A DNA stretch of 37,002 bases from Goleter apudmare HA4340-LM2. GTDB taxonomy: Bacteria > Cyanobacteriota > Cyanobacteriia > Cyanobacteriales > Nostocaceae. The stretch covers positions 1 to 37,002 of the forward strand of contig JAHHHF010000018.1 in assembly GCA_019359495.1 (NCBI GenBank), in the 5' to 3' direction. The notes under the pieces were generated by a model. That model was not told the DNA's origin and did not search any database. It saw nothing but the letters and a program-made list of their open reading frames with translations. The translations under genes were made by a program, and so were the position numbers. The stretch's first letter is position 1. Each line of letters opens with the position of its first letter. Shown piece after piece: positions 14,883-22,202 of the stretch.

Positions 14883-15836
14883 AAACGACGGCTATTGCTA
14901 TCACTACTCACAGTTGCGATCGTCTCAGCCTGTAGTAGCACTGTGGTCGAGCGTAGCAAAATGCCAACTCCCTGCCGAGTCGTACAGCACGTTAGGGGAG
15001 AAATTTGCATCCCTGTGCATCCACAACGAATTGTCGTTATGTCTCAGCTTAGCCTTGCTCATATGCTTGCCTTGAATAGCAAACCTGTCGCGGCGTTCGT
15101 AGGAGATGAAGAAGCTGAATACCTTGCAGACAAAACAGATGGGATTGAGATGATGTACGGTTCGCAACCCAGTTTAGAACAAGTTGTATTACTCAATCCC
15201 GACCTAATTGTTGTTATTTCTCATGCATCATTTCAAGGAGTCTATAGCCAGCTATCACAAATTGCCCCTACAGTCATGCTACCTTGGGCGGAAATAAAAA
15301 ATGATTGGAAACAGCATCTCCAAGATGTTGCAGGGTTGCTTGAAAAACCAAAATTAGCCACTCAACTGCTAGACGACTATGACCGTCGGATTCAAGAATT
15401 GAGGCAAGCCTTAGGCATAAGTCCTGCGGCAGATCAAAAAAGCGCAGCTTCTTCAAAAGAGAATCGTCAACAGCCTATTCAGGCATCATTTGTCAGTGTT
15501 GCCGATGGTCAACTCTACGACATCGGCAGATTAGATTTTGGCAATCAAATTTTGAACGACTTAGGGTTGTTAGCACCGAGACCTACTACATCTGGCATGA
15601 TTTCTGAAGAAATTTTGCCAGAGATTGCTGCCGATGTTCTTTTTATTGCTGCGTACACCGAGAATGAACGCTCTGCTCTAGAGCAACTTCAACAGAAACC
15701 TCTGTGGTCTCGAGTTAAGGCAGTACAGCAAAACCAAGTGTATTTGGTAAATTACAACGTCTGGCGTGGGTACAACATTCTTGCGGCTCATGTGGTGCTG
15801 GATGAAATCGAGAAGTTACTTGTTAACACACACTAA
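14865..15836 (+). CDS. FecB-type siderophore-binding lipoprotein, cassette C
   Basis: Close paralogue of the gene at 10220, about 323 residues from GTG 14865, giving MGLRGVKRRLLLSLLTVAIVSAC with lipobox VSAC. An ATG at 14769 would add 32 residues of translated repeat and disrupt the signal peptide, so it is less likely. The mature protein shares CRVVQHVRGEICIPVHPQRIV, LNPDLIVV and PLWSRVKAVQQNQVYLVNY. Differences from copy B are spread over the sequence, and the ligand-facing middle (LAHMLALNSKPVAAFVGD) differs slightly, which could mean different siderophore preference. A DUF1636 stub begins 4 nt downstream. Confidence 0.86.
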   Translation: MGLRGVKRRLLLSLLTVAIVSACSSTVVERSKMPTPCRVVQHVRGEICIPVHPQRIVVMSQLSLAHMLALNSKPVAAFVGDEEAEYLADKTDGIEMMYGSQPSLEQVVLLNPDLIVVISHASFQGVYSQLSQIAPTVMLPWAEIKNDWKQHLQDVAGLLEKPKLATQLLDDYDRRIQELRQALGISPAADQKSAASSKENRQQPIQASFVSVADGQLYDIGRLDFGNQILNDLGLLAPRPTTSGMISEEILPEIAADVLFIAAYTENERSALEQLQQKPLWSRVKAVQQNQVYLVNYNVWRGYNILAAHVVLDEIEKLLVNTH

Positions 15837-15840
15837 ACCT

Positions 15841-15939
15841 ATGTCCAAACACACCCTCTTCGTCTGCCAATCCTGCGATCACGCTTCCAAAGAACGAGCA
15901 TATCTTGTAAGTTGGGTTACGACGCACAAGTCAATTTAA
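15841..15939 (+). pseudogene. DUF1636 5' stub ending in a family A repeat
   Basis: MSKHTLFVCQSC is identical to the start of the DUF1636 protein at 11193 and again begins 4 nt after fecB. After 12 residues the match is lost and the frame reads into the MITE-like repeat, ending at 15939 (32 residues). The gene body has been removed, apparently together with insertion of the repeat/Rpn block. Confidence 0.8.
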
Positions 15940-15999
15940 GACTCTATGAATGATTTATAATGCGTCATAACCCAACAAAACTAATAGACGAGCGATCGC
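15897..15999 (+). repeat. MITE-like palindromic repeat (family A), full length
   Basis: Same structure as the copy at 11687, ending with a HIP1 octamer at 15992. It marks the left end of the second copy of the 2-kb duplicated block. Confidence 0.7.
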
Positions 16000-16071
16000 T
16001 TCGCAAAACTGCCATATCCTACCTAGTGATTTGCTAATACAAAAATAAATTTACTGATTTTACACTAACGT

Positions 16072-16923
16072 TCAAACTACTAAAAATGCCCGCAATTCTT
16101 CAATAGTATTTGAACTTTTAATAGCTTGCTTAACTACTTGCAATTTCTGCAAATCACTAATTTGTGAGATAGTCGGCATTAACTCTAAACCATCTGAACC
16201 AAACTTAATTTCTAATGCTAACTCAATACCAGATAAAAGCCCTTCTTGCAGCCCTGCTTTTTTTCCACGCTGTTCGATTTCCTGATACCAAGGAGACTCA
16301 CGTAAAATTGCCATATCCCACCTCATAATTTGTTGAACTAATTCACTCTCTAACACAAAGGTAGCAAAAAATGCTAAAACCGTCTCCAACTGGTTTAACT
16401 GCTCGTCTGCACGCAGCAATCGTAATGCTTCTCGAATTGTTGACTCGTCATCTCCTCCTTTGAGTATAGGTACAAAGGGAAGCAACGATGAAATTTCTTG
16501 TTGAAAAGCAACGTTAACATCAACTTCCCAGAAATTAATCACGCGATAATCTTGACGCGCTTGTAAACCAGCAAAATTTGACTCGTAGCGGTTAGGTATG
16601 TTGATATTCTCATCTGGAAGAATATTAATCAATACTGGATAAATCGGTAACTTATATTTTTCCCTGGCTAAAGCAGTGTAAGCATTAATACGCAACGGCA
16701 TATCTGCTTTATAGCGTATTTGTACTTCGTTGAGAACTAGAAATTTTCCAAATTCACGGCTCTCTGCACGAATTAATACATCATTTTCTCGACTAATCCA
16801 TTGAAACTCAGAATTTAAAATTTCTTTGGCTATGGTGTCGGGAATATTAGTCACCCACTTTACCCATTTATCGGGAGCAAGACTAATAATTTTTTTGCTA
16901 CTGATATCGGAAGATTTTGCCAT
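16072..16923 (-). CDS. Rpn-like PD-(D/E)XK nuclease family protein
   Basis: This 283-residue protein starts MAKSSDISSKKIISLAPDKW. The N-terminal domain has LIRAESREFGKFLVLNEVQIRY, with the E-x-Q core of PDDEXK 'transposase-like' (Rpn) proteins, and YKLPIYPVLINILPD. A helical region LRLLRADEQLNQLETVLAFF and a C-terminal tail WYQEIEQRGKKAGLQEGLLSG... follow; the very end SNTIEELRAFL resembles a DUF4351 ending. Rpn proteins are DNA-degrading enzymes linked to recombination and phage defence. It is the intact twin of the frameshifted gene at 11867. An internal ATG at 16314 is preceded by GAGG. Confidence 0.75.
   Translation of the reverse strand: MAKSSDISSKKIISLAPDKWVKWVTNIPDTIAKEILNSEFQWISRENDVLIRAESREFGKFLVLNEVQIRYKADMPLRINAYTALAREKYKLPIYPVLINILPDENINIPNRYESNFAGLQARQDYRVINFWEVDVNVAFQQEISSLLPFVPILKGGDDESTIREALRLLRADEQLNQLETVLAFFATFVLESELVQQIMRWDMAILRESPWYQEIEQRGKKAGLQEGLLSGIELALEIKFGSDGLELMPTISQISDLQKLQVVKQAIKSSNTIEELRAFLVV
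16312..16324 (-). promoter_or_regulatory. Internal SD-like GAGG and ATG in Rpn-like gene
   Basis: Minus-strand GAGG (16324-16321), six nt, then in-frame ATG at 16314. It would yield an 80-residue C-terminal protein starting MAILRESPWYQEI. The same arrangement is kept in the copy at 12109. Confidence 0.4.
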
Positions 16924-16997
16924 GTCTAAACTAGATGCACATCTGGAAATTATCTCACACAGTATGCGATCACTTTTATATCAACTATCTTACCTCA

Positions 16998-17103
16998 GAT
17001 CGCATATCTTGTAGGTTGGGTTACGACGCACAAGTCAATTTAAAGCTCTATGAATGATTTATAATGGGTCATAACCAAACAAAACTAATAGAAGAGCGAT
17101 CGC
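16998..17103 (+). repeat. MITE-like palindromic repeat (family A), full length
   Basis: Copy with right arm GGGTCATAACCAAAC, slightly decayed relative to the left arm GTTGGGTTACGACGCA. Almost the same variant as the copy at 18052, indicating recent duplication. Confidence 0.7.
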
Positions 17104-17119
17104 AAACAAGTCACCCACC

Positions 17120-17977
17120 CTATTTTGCTAACCAAGCTTGCAAATCATCCAAACTCGTGAAATCTAGCAACGCTTCTCCCAGGTTTTCCAATTGTTCCAA
17201 CGAAAGGGATTCAACTTGCGATCGCGCCGTCTGAGGCAATTCCCCAACCCGTCGAGTCAGTTGGCGGAGAATGAGCGATTTTTCTCCCTCTTCCCGTCCT
17301 TCCTCTCGTCCCTCTTCCCGTCCTTCTTCCTTGATTTCCCGATAAACCCGTGTTTCTTTGAGTGTAATTCCTAACATTGACTCTACCTCCCGTTGGCTCT
17401 TATTTTCAAACTTGTACACCATTATTGTCGTTAGTAACTCTATTATGGCGCTATTTTCTGGCTGGGGAGTTTCCCGTTGACTTCTTTTGAGCAAATACTT
17501 CGCTTCTTCAGTTGCTTGCTCATCTTCAATTGTAGTTAACACCATCAACGCTACCCAAACAGGTAAAGAACGAATATCACCCAACTCATCTAGATATATG
17601 CGAGTTACTTGCTCTCCATTGAGAAATGAGCGATGGGGATAAATTTTACTTTGTTCAGTATTTCGGGATGGATAAATTACTACTGCTTGCCAGTCACTAA
17701 ACCTGGAACTATTACGATAAAAATATAATGAAGATTCAGCAAATACCCTTTCGTAAAGCTGTTCATCCCGTTGAAACTGCACCTCACAAAAATAAACAAC
17801 ACCTGAATTTTGACTTTCAGGAGGTAAAAATACGCCATCAATTTCAAATTTTGGTTCTTTAACCGCTACCGAATCAAATCGATATTCGTCTGCATTAGCT
17901 GGCGGATTTGTCAATAGCTCAAACAATAGATTTGGCGATTGTTGAAATAACTTATAGAAAATTGTGTCTCGACGCAT
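17120..17977 (-). CDS. DUF2887-DUF4351 Rpn-like nuclease
   Basis: This 285-residue protein starts MRRDTIFYKLFQQSP. The N-terminal DUF2887/PD-(D/E)XK domain (about 1-190) contains KFEIDGVFLPP (Asp) and VVYFCEVQFQRDEQLYERVF (E-x-Q). Next comes SQREVESMLGITLKETRVY, a linker of EEGR repeats (four EEG units), and a C-terminal DUF4351 domain of about 55 residues ending DDLQAWLAK. Rpn-type enzymes are non-specific nucleases tied to recombination and phage defence. It is the full-length counterpart of the truncated gene at 12894. The DUF4351 end is nearly identical to that of the otherwise unrelated gene at 18180, suggesting domain exchange. Confidence 0.85.
   Translation of the reverse strand: MRRDTIFYKLFQQSPNLLFELLTNPPANADEYRFDSVAVKEPKFEIDGVFLPPESQNSGVVYFCEVQFQRDEQLYERVFAESSLYFYRNSSRFSDWQAVVIYPSRNTEQSKIYPHRSFLNGEQVTRIYLDELGDIRSLPVWVALMVLTTIEDEQATEEAKYLLKRSQRETPQPENSAIIELLTTIMVYKFENKSQREVESMLGITLKETRVYREIKEEGREEGREEGREEGEKSLILRQLTRRVGELPQTARSQVESLSLEQLENLGEALLDFTSLDDLQAWLAK
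17375..17391 (-). promoter_or_regulatory. Internal Shine-Dalgarno and ATG within DUF2887 gene
   Basis: Minus-strand GGGAGGT (17391-17385), 7 nt, then in-frame ATG at 17377 (Met201). Product about 85 residues: linker plus DUF4351. Confidence 0.5.
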
Positions 17978-18051
17978 GAAAAATTTTGTGGTCAGATTGC
18001 ACCTTCTTGATTTTAAGCCTTAAGTGCAGCCAACCAAGCATAAAAATCAGT

Positions 18052-18159
18052 GCGCTCGCATATCTTATAAGTTGGGTTACGACGCACAAGTCAATTTAAA
18101 GCTCTATGAATGATTTATAATGGGTCATAACCAAACAAAACTAATAGAAGAGCGATCGC
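18052..18159 (+). repeat. MITE-like palindromic repeat (family A), full length
   Basis: Same variant as at 16998. Just left of it, about 18015-18050, are bases reading GTGCAGCCAACCAAGCAT, the last codons of a DUF4351 tail on the minus strand, so another remnant is broken here. Confidence 0.7.
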
Positions 18160-18179
18160 AAACAAGTCACCCGCCCACC

Positions 18180-19097
18180 CTATTCTGCCAACCAAGCCTG
18201 CAAATCATCCAAACTCGTGAAATCTAGTAACGCTTCTCCCAGGTTTTCCAATTGTTCCAACGAAAGGGATTCAACTTGCGATCGCGCTTGCTGCGGTAAT
18301 TCCCCAACCCGTCGAGTCAATAGCCGCAGAATCAGCGATCGCTCCCTTTGCACTCCCTCTTCCCGTCCTTCTTCTCGTCCTTCCTCCCTGGAGGTATCTA
18401 CCACATTCTTCAAGTCACGGTAGTACTTCAAACTATTCTCATAACTCTCGCGCTCAACGGGCGAAAATTGGGCAATCTCTGCCACCTCAAACAACCGCTC
18501 GAACACTTGCCCTGCCAACACCGCAGGCTGGTCTTCCAACTCATACAAATGTTTAAGCAAGAACAGCCACTTGTCAAAATGATTTTCTAATTGGTCGATG
18601 GGCTTAGTAAACTTCGGCAATTCCAAATAAATAAACTTCAACTTGTCGTAAAACACCTCACAGTGTTGATTTTTCAGTTCCACCACGTGCATAATGGTCG
18701 GGTCGTCTTTGTGGTCGTCAAAGATAAAATCTAAAACGCCTACTGTATAAACGGCTGCAAGTTTATAGTTCCAATCCCCTTTTTCGGCTTGCTCTTGAAT
18801 CAAAAAAGTCGAGTAGTAGACACTGCGGTCTTTGAAGTAGTTCTGCTTGGCTTTTTGAATTTCGACGATGAACTTCTCACCGCTTTCGCTTTCGCAGTAG
18901 ATGTCGAAGATGGCTTTGCGATCAATGGTTGTATTCCCCACATTCTCGTTGTTGCGATAGGTCAGATCCTTGACGCGATGTTCTGCTGGTAGCACGACAT
19001 TGAGAAAATCAATCAGCAGGTCTTTGTTTGGTTCCGAGCCGAAGATACGCTTGAAGCCAAAGTCAGTTAGCAGATTGATGTAGCGATCGCGGGTCAT
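18180..19097 (-). CDS. Rpn-family PD-(D/E)XK nuclease (PDDEXK_2 type) with DUF4351 tail
   Basis: This 305-residue protein starts MTRDRYINLLTDFGFKRIFG, the characteristic opening of the PDDEXK_2 transposase-like group. The core is RKAIFDIYCESESGEKFIVEIQKA (D...E-x-Q), followed by DRSVYYSTFLIQEQ. A helical middle, three EEG units (REEGREEGREEG) and a DUF4351 end LENLGEALLDFTSLDDLQAWLAE follow. The C-terminal about 60 residues match the DUF2887 gene at 17120 almost exactly, although the nuclease domains differ. The upstream region, with HIP1 sites, is the parent-like copy of the segments at 2342 and 4975. Confidence 0.85.
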   Translation of the reverse strand: MTRDRYINLLTDFGFKRIFGSEPNKDLLIDFLNVVLPAEHRVKDLTYRNNENVGNTTIDRKAIFDIYCESESGEKFIVEIQKAKQNYFKDRSVYYSTFLIQEQAEKGDWNYKLAAVYTVGVLDFIFDDHKDDPTIMHVVELKNQHCEVFYDKLKFIYLELPKFTKPIDQLENHFDKWLFLLKHLYELEDQPAVLAGQVFERLFEVAEIAQFSPVERESYENSLKYYRDLKNVVDTSREEGREEGREEGVQRERSLILRLLTRRVGELPQQARSQVESLSLEQLENLGEALLDFTSLDDLQAWLAE

Positions 19098-19302
19098 TGC
19101 TGGGCGTTAAGGCAGTGGAGAACATCTTAAATTATAGCGATCGCTTGTCTCTTCTACTAACTGCTGAATAAGTGGAGTCGCAGCGATAGCTTCGCTATAC
19201 TGCATAAACGTATAACGACTCCCTTGGATTATCGCTTTGCTATAATGCGCGATAGCTTCGCTATACTGCGTAAACGCATAACGCTTACCTTGGAGTATCG
19301 CT
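19098..19302. repeat. Rpn upstream region and palindromic repeat (family B)
   Basis: First the upstream segment shared with 2342-2430. From 19183 follow tandem copies of the family B repeat GCGATAGCTTCGCTATACTG / TGCGTAAACGCATA... / CTCCCTTGGATTATCGCT. Each unit is itself palindromic. The family occurs at 20091, 22025, 25482, 30575 and 31392. Confidence 0.7.
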
Positions 19303-19304
19303 CA

Positions 19305-19390
19305 ACCCGACAGCCAAGCATCAAAATCAGCCATACAGCTAAAATCAAGTAGTGCTACTCTATAAGAAGCCTCTGTACGAGTCTAGACTG
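19305..19390 (-). pseudogene. DUF4351 tail remnant
   Basis: Minus-strand pieces resemble ALLDFSCMADFDAWLSG, the DUF4351 end, again broken just before ALLDF by the CTACTCTATAAGAAGC-type repeat. No upstream part of the gene remains; 90 bp without a gene follow. Confidence 0.55.
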
Positions 19391-19481
19391 GGATTTTCTA
19401 ACTTCAGTTGGTGGTACGATAAAACTACGCTTCTTTGTAAAGCGCGATCGTGACAAGCATCCTATGCTGATAAAATAGGAA

Positions 19482-19778
19482 CTAACAATTAGTTTGGGAG
19501 CGAATTTCTTGTAGAATATCTGAAATTTCTGCTTCCGATTGAATATGTTTTGCCAGAACTTGAGCAGTAGCATCTAACACGCGATTAGAAAATAACTTAG
19601 CTAAATCTTGGCGTAAACCTTGCCCAATATAAAATTTAAGTAATGCATCAAAAGACATATCTCGGCTGTTAGCTATTTTTTTTAGCGATTCTAAGGTATC
19701 TTTGGGGATTTCCAGAGATACTGTTTCATGTGGACGTGGGTGCAGCTGTAATAGAAACTCTTCTTCAGGGTTGTTCAT
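19482..19778 (-). CDS. BrnA-like ribbon-helix-helix antitoxin
   Basis: This 98-residue protein contains HETVSLEIPKDTLESLKKIA, a beta-strand plus helix typical of CopG/BrnA-type ribbon-helix-helix antitoxins, then a helical C-terminal part. It follows the BrnT-like toxin with a 14-nt overlap, the normal toxin-antitoxin order for this family. It is expected to bind BrnT and repress the shared promoter upstream of 20070. Confidence 0.78.
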   Translation of the reverse strand: MNNPEEEFLLQLHPRPHETVSLEIPKDTLESLKKIANSRDMSFDALLKFYIGQGLRQDLAKLFSNRVLDATAQVLAKHIQSEAEISDILQEIRSQTNC

Positions 19779-20070
19779 AAAGTCTTCTCTCTGTACGAGT
19801 AGCAGGACGAGCAGAAATTATACGGGTTCGTAATTCACGTTCTACATAAACCACAAGTAACAGGCGTTGTTCCAGGGAATACCCAATGATAAAATACCGT
19901 TGTTCGCTGCTAGAAGCATTAACAGGGTTTGCATTGCCAGTTTGGTAGAAGGGGTCAAAGAATATCTCTGTCTCTTCTTCAAAGGTAACACCATGTTTTT
20001 CTATGTTGCTTTGAGCTTTATCATTATCCCACTCAAATTCAACACCTTGTAGGCGGTAAACAATATCCAT
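19765..20070 (-). CDS. BrnT-family ribonuclease toxin
   Basis: This 101-residue protein has FEWDNDKAQSNIEKHGVTFEE and a C-terminus RIISARPATRTERRLYE, both diagnostic of BrnT (RelE-like fold RNase). The intervening RYFIIGYSLEQRLLLVVYVE holds the central strands. ATG at 20070. It is translationally coupled to the BrnA-like antitoxin. It looks complete and functional. Confidence 0.88.
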   Translation of the reverse strand: MDIVYRLQGVEFEWDNDKAQSNIEKHGVTFEEETEIFFDPFYQTGNANPVNASSSEQRYFIIGYSLEQRLLLVVYVERELRTRIISARPATRTERRLYEQP

Positions 20071-20090
20071 ATATTTATTTTACCGTCATG

Positions 20091-20212
20091 GCGCGATCGC
20101 ATATCAACTCCCTTGGATTATCGCTTCGTTATAATGCGCGATCGCATAGCAACTCTCTTGGATTATCGCTTCGTTATAATGCGCGATAGCTTCGCTATAC
20201 TGCGTAAACGCA
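20091..20212. repeat. Palindromic repeat cluster (family B)
   Basis: Alternating GCGCGATCGCAT, AACTCCCTTGGATTATCGCT, TATAATGCGCGAT and AGCTTCGCTATACTGCG units. Two nearly equal units of about 46 bp stand in tandem, then the AGCTTCGCT unit. Confidence 0.65.
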
Positions 20213-20242
20213 CTGGGATGAAATAGGCGATCGCGTGATTGT

Positions 20243-20896
20243 TCAACCTATAAGCGATCTAACTGTTTGACGAAATGCTTTTAGTGCCCGACTCCGCCCT
20301 TTTGCTTGAGCGCCATCGACAAACTCAGAAATCAGATCCACAATCGCCAAGTTCGGGAAGTGCGGACTAACACTCGAATCCTGATATTGCCCTTTGTCTA
20401 AAACACTAATTCGCAATCGTCTCTCCTCAAACCGCCACAGTTCCGGTACTCCTAATCCCTGATACGCATCCAGTCCGGTTTTGGAGGTCACATCAACCTC
20501 GATCGCTAAATCTGGCGGTGGATCGACCGCTAAATTGACTCGCCTTTTGCCAATCATCATCGCAGCGTTCTCAATGTAAAAGCATTGATCCGGCTCAATT
20601 CCTTTTGCCATTTCCTGCCGTTTGAACGTGGTAGAGCCAAAGCATTCATTCTCAATATCAAGCTCTTCCAACAGAATCTTGACCATATCGCCGATCAACT
20701 CATTATCGACTTCATGTTCCGATGAAGGCATCCGAATCTCCAATACGCCACCACTGTAAGCAATCCGACAAGCACGTTTTTCTCCAAGCTCATCCAGGAT
20801 GGCTTCAAACTCTTGCCAATCTACGTCCTGAAGCTGAATCCGCTGCCCAGGATAAACTACAAGTTGCTGAAGCTGAATCGCAACCATAACAGACAA
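20243..20896 (-). CDS. Uma2-family (DUF820) endonuclease-like protein
   Basis: This 217-residue protein shows the Uma2 pattern: YSGGVLEIRMPSSEHEVDN, GIEPDQCFYIEN, then PPPDLAIEVDVTSKT, which holds the D...E-x-D of a PD-(D/E)XK fold, and GVPELWRFEERRLRI. Uma2 proteins are extremely abundant in cyanobacteria, but their role is unknown. It has a full-length appearance and no partner gene. It lies between repeat cluster B and a DUF4351 remnant. Confidence 0.9.
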   Translation of the reverse strand: MSVMVAIQLQQLVVYPGQRIQLQDVDWQEFEAILDELGEKRACRIAYSGGVLEIRMPSSEHEVDNELIGDMVKILLEELDIENECFGSTTFKRQEMAKGIEPDQCFYIENAAMMIGKRRVNLAVDPPPDLAIEVDVTSKTGLDAYQGLGVPELWRFEERRLRISVLDKGQYQDSSVSPHFPNLAIVDLISEFVDGAQAKGRSRALKAFRQTVRSLIG

Positions 20897-20990
20897 AGAA
20901 ACTGTATAACTTCAGTGTAACAGTCCTTCTGTCGATAAATTGTAAACCTTGGCTAGAGAAGCTGGCGCGACGTAAGTTATTCGCTCAAAC

Positions 20991-21145
20991 CTGATAACTA
21001 AGCATTCAAATCAGCCATACTAGTGAAATCAAGCAAAGCTACTCTACGAGCCGCTCCGCGTCTACGCCCAGATTTTCCAACTGTTCCAACGACAGAGCTT
21101 CAACTTGCGATACCTAACGGTAAGCTGTACGCTAACGCGCCTCTG
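20991..21145 (-). pseudogene. DUF4351 tail remnant with two repeat insertions
   Basis: The minus strand contains EALSLEQLENLG, an inserted GGCGTAGACGCGGAGCGGCT repeat, then ALLDFTSMADLNA, with a GCGATACCTAACGGTAAGC insertion further upstream. It shares both insertion points with 5270-5465. The next 150 bp up to 21300 hold no gene that I recognise. Confidence 0.65.
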
Positions 21146-21300
21146 AAGAACCACCCGAACATTAAGGGATTGTCAAACAATAACTCCACACTTTTCGAGA
21201 AGTTAAATCCGAGGTTTGATGATGTAATTCCATCCTGATTGAAATGGAGAATAAAGTATAATGGGAAGGCAAACTGTAACTGTTTCAATGGTTTCACATT

Positions 21301-21540
21301 GTGAATTACCAAGAACGTATTGTCATCAATCCAGGCATTCGCAGCGGAAAACCTTGTATTCGGGGGACTCGCATTGCTGTGACCGATGTGTTTGACTATC
21401 TGGGGGGCGGCATGGCGATCGCTGAAGTGCTCGATGACTTTCCTGACTTAACTCTTGCAGATATTCAAGCCTGTTTTGCCTTTGCGGCTGATCGGGATCG
21501 TCGTTTGGTGATTCTTCCCGATGAAGCCGCTGTTGGATGA
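21301..21540 (+). CDS. DUF433 antitoxin-like protein
   Basis: This 79-residue protein contains RIVINPGIRSGKPCIRGTRI and VLDDFPDLTLADIQACFAFA, the DUF433 helix-turn-helix family. It overlaps the DUF5615 gene by 20 nt. DUF433/DUF5615 pairs are widely predicted toxin-antitoxin modules, with DUF433 as the DNA-binding antitoxin. It starts at a GTG at 21301 directly after the CACATT of the upstream region. Confidence 0.88.
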   Translation: MNYQERIVINPGIRSGKPCIRGTRIAVTDVFDYLGGGMAIAEVLDDFPDLTLADIQACFAFAADRDRRLVILPDEAAVG

Positions 21541-21853
21541 GAACCTATCGCCCAAACTACCTGATGTCTTCTCATTACAATTTCCAGGGAGCCTGCACGT
21601 TAGAGATTGTGGTCTTAAAGGGTTTTCTGATGAATTAATTTGGGACTACGCCCGCGATCATGATTTAATTATTGTCTCTAAGGATTCTGACTTTTATCAA
21701 CGCAGTGTTTTGTATGGACATCCCCCAAAACTCATTTGGCTTCGCATTGGCAACTGCACACATGCTAAACTCATTGCCTTGATTAACAACTCTCAAGAGG
21801 AAATATGCCGATTTATTGCAGACCCGATTGAATCAGTTTTGGCATTGGGTTAA
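21521..21853 (+). CDS. DUF5615 PIN-like toxin
   Basis: This 110-residue protein starts MKPLLDENLSPKLPDV (first Asp of a PIN-like site), with SDELIWDYARDHDLIIVSKDSDF giving the next acidic residues, then PPKLIWLRIGNCTHAKL. This is the DUF5615 PIN-like ribonuclease family, partner of DUF433. The overlap with its partner supports one operon. Complete. Confidence 0.88.
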   Translation: MKPLLDENLSPKLPDVFSLQFPGSLHVRDCGLKGFSDELIWDYARDHDLIIVSKDSDFYQRSVLYGHPPKLIWLRIGNCTHAKLIALINNSQEEICRFIADPIESVLALG

Positions 21854-22024
21854 GCGTCTTTACTCAACATACATACCACGTTTCCCACTGAAGGCGATCG
21901 CAAAGCATCTCTGCAAAACCATCTCGGCAAGAGAATCGTTGACTCAAACACGTTCACTTTTCCACCCCGAATGTACTTCGCACACACTGCGTGAACGCCC
22001 AGATTTCCACTTGGCAAACGGACG

Positions 22025-22133
22025 AGCGATAGCTTCGCTATACCGCGTAAACGCATAGCAACTCCCTTGGATTATCGCTTTGCTATAATGCGCGATAGCT
22101 TCGCTATACTGCGCGATCGCATAACGATTGGAA
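22025..22133. repeat. Palindromic repeat cluster (family B)
   Basis: GCGATAGCTTCGCTATACCG, GTAAACGCATAGCAACTCCC, TTGGATTATCGCTTTGC and TATAATGCGCGATAGCTTCG in tandem. The 170 bp before it (21854-22024) have no gene that I recognise. Confidence 0.65.
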
Positions 22134-22202
22134 TATTACGAGTAGGAGATAGGTTGCAGATGAAAGCGCGACGACTTCCTTGGAGTATTACGAGCATTTT
22201 TA

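Noticed and set aside
21854-22024. Possible short coding fragment containing GKRIVDSNTFTF.
   Set aside because: No recognisable family, start signal or consistent frame; left as unassigned intergenic DNA.
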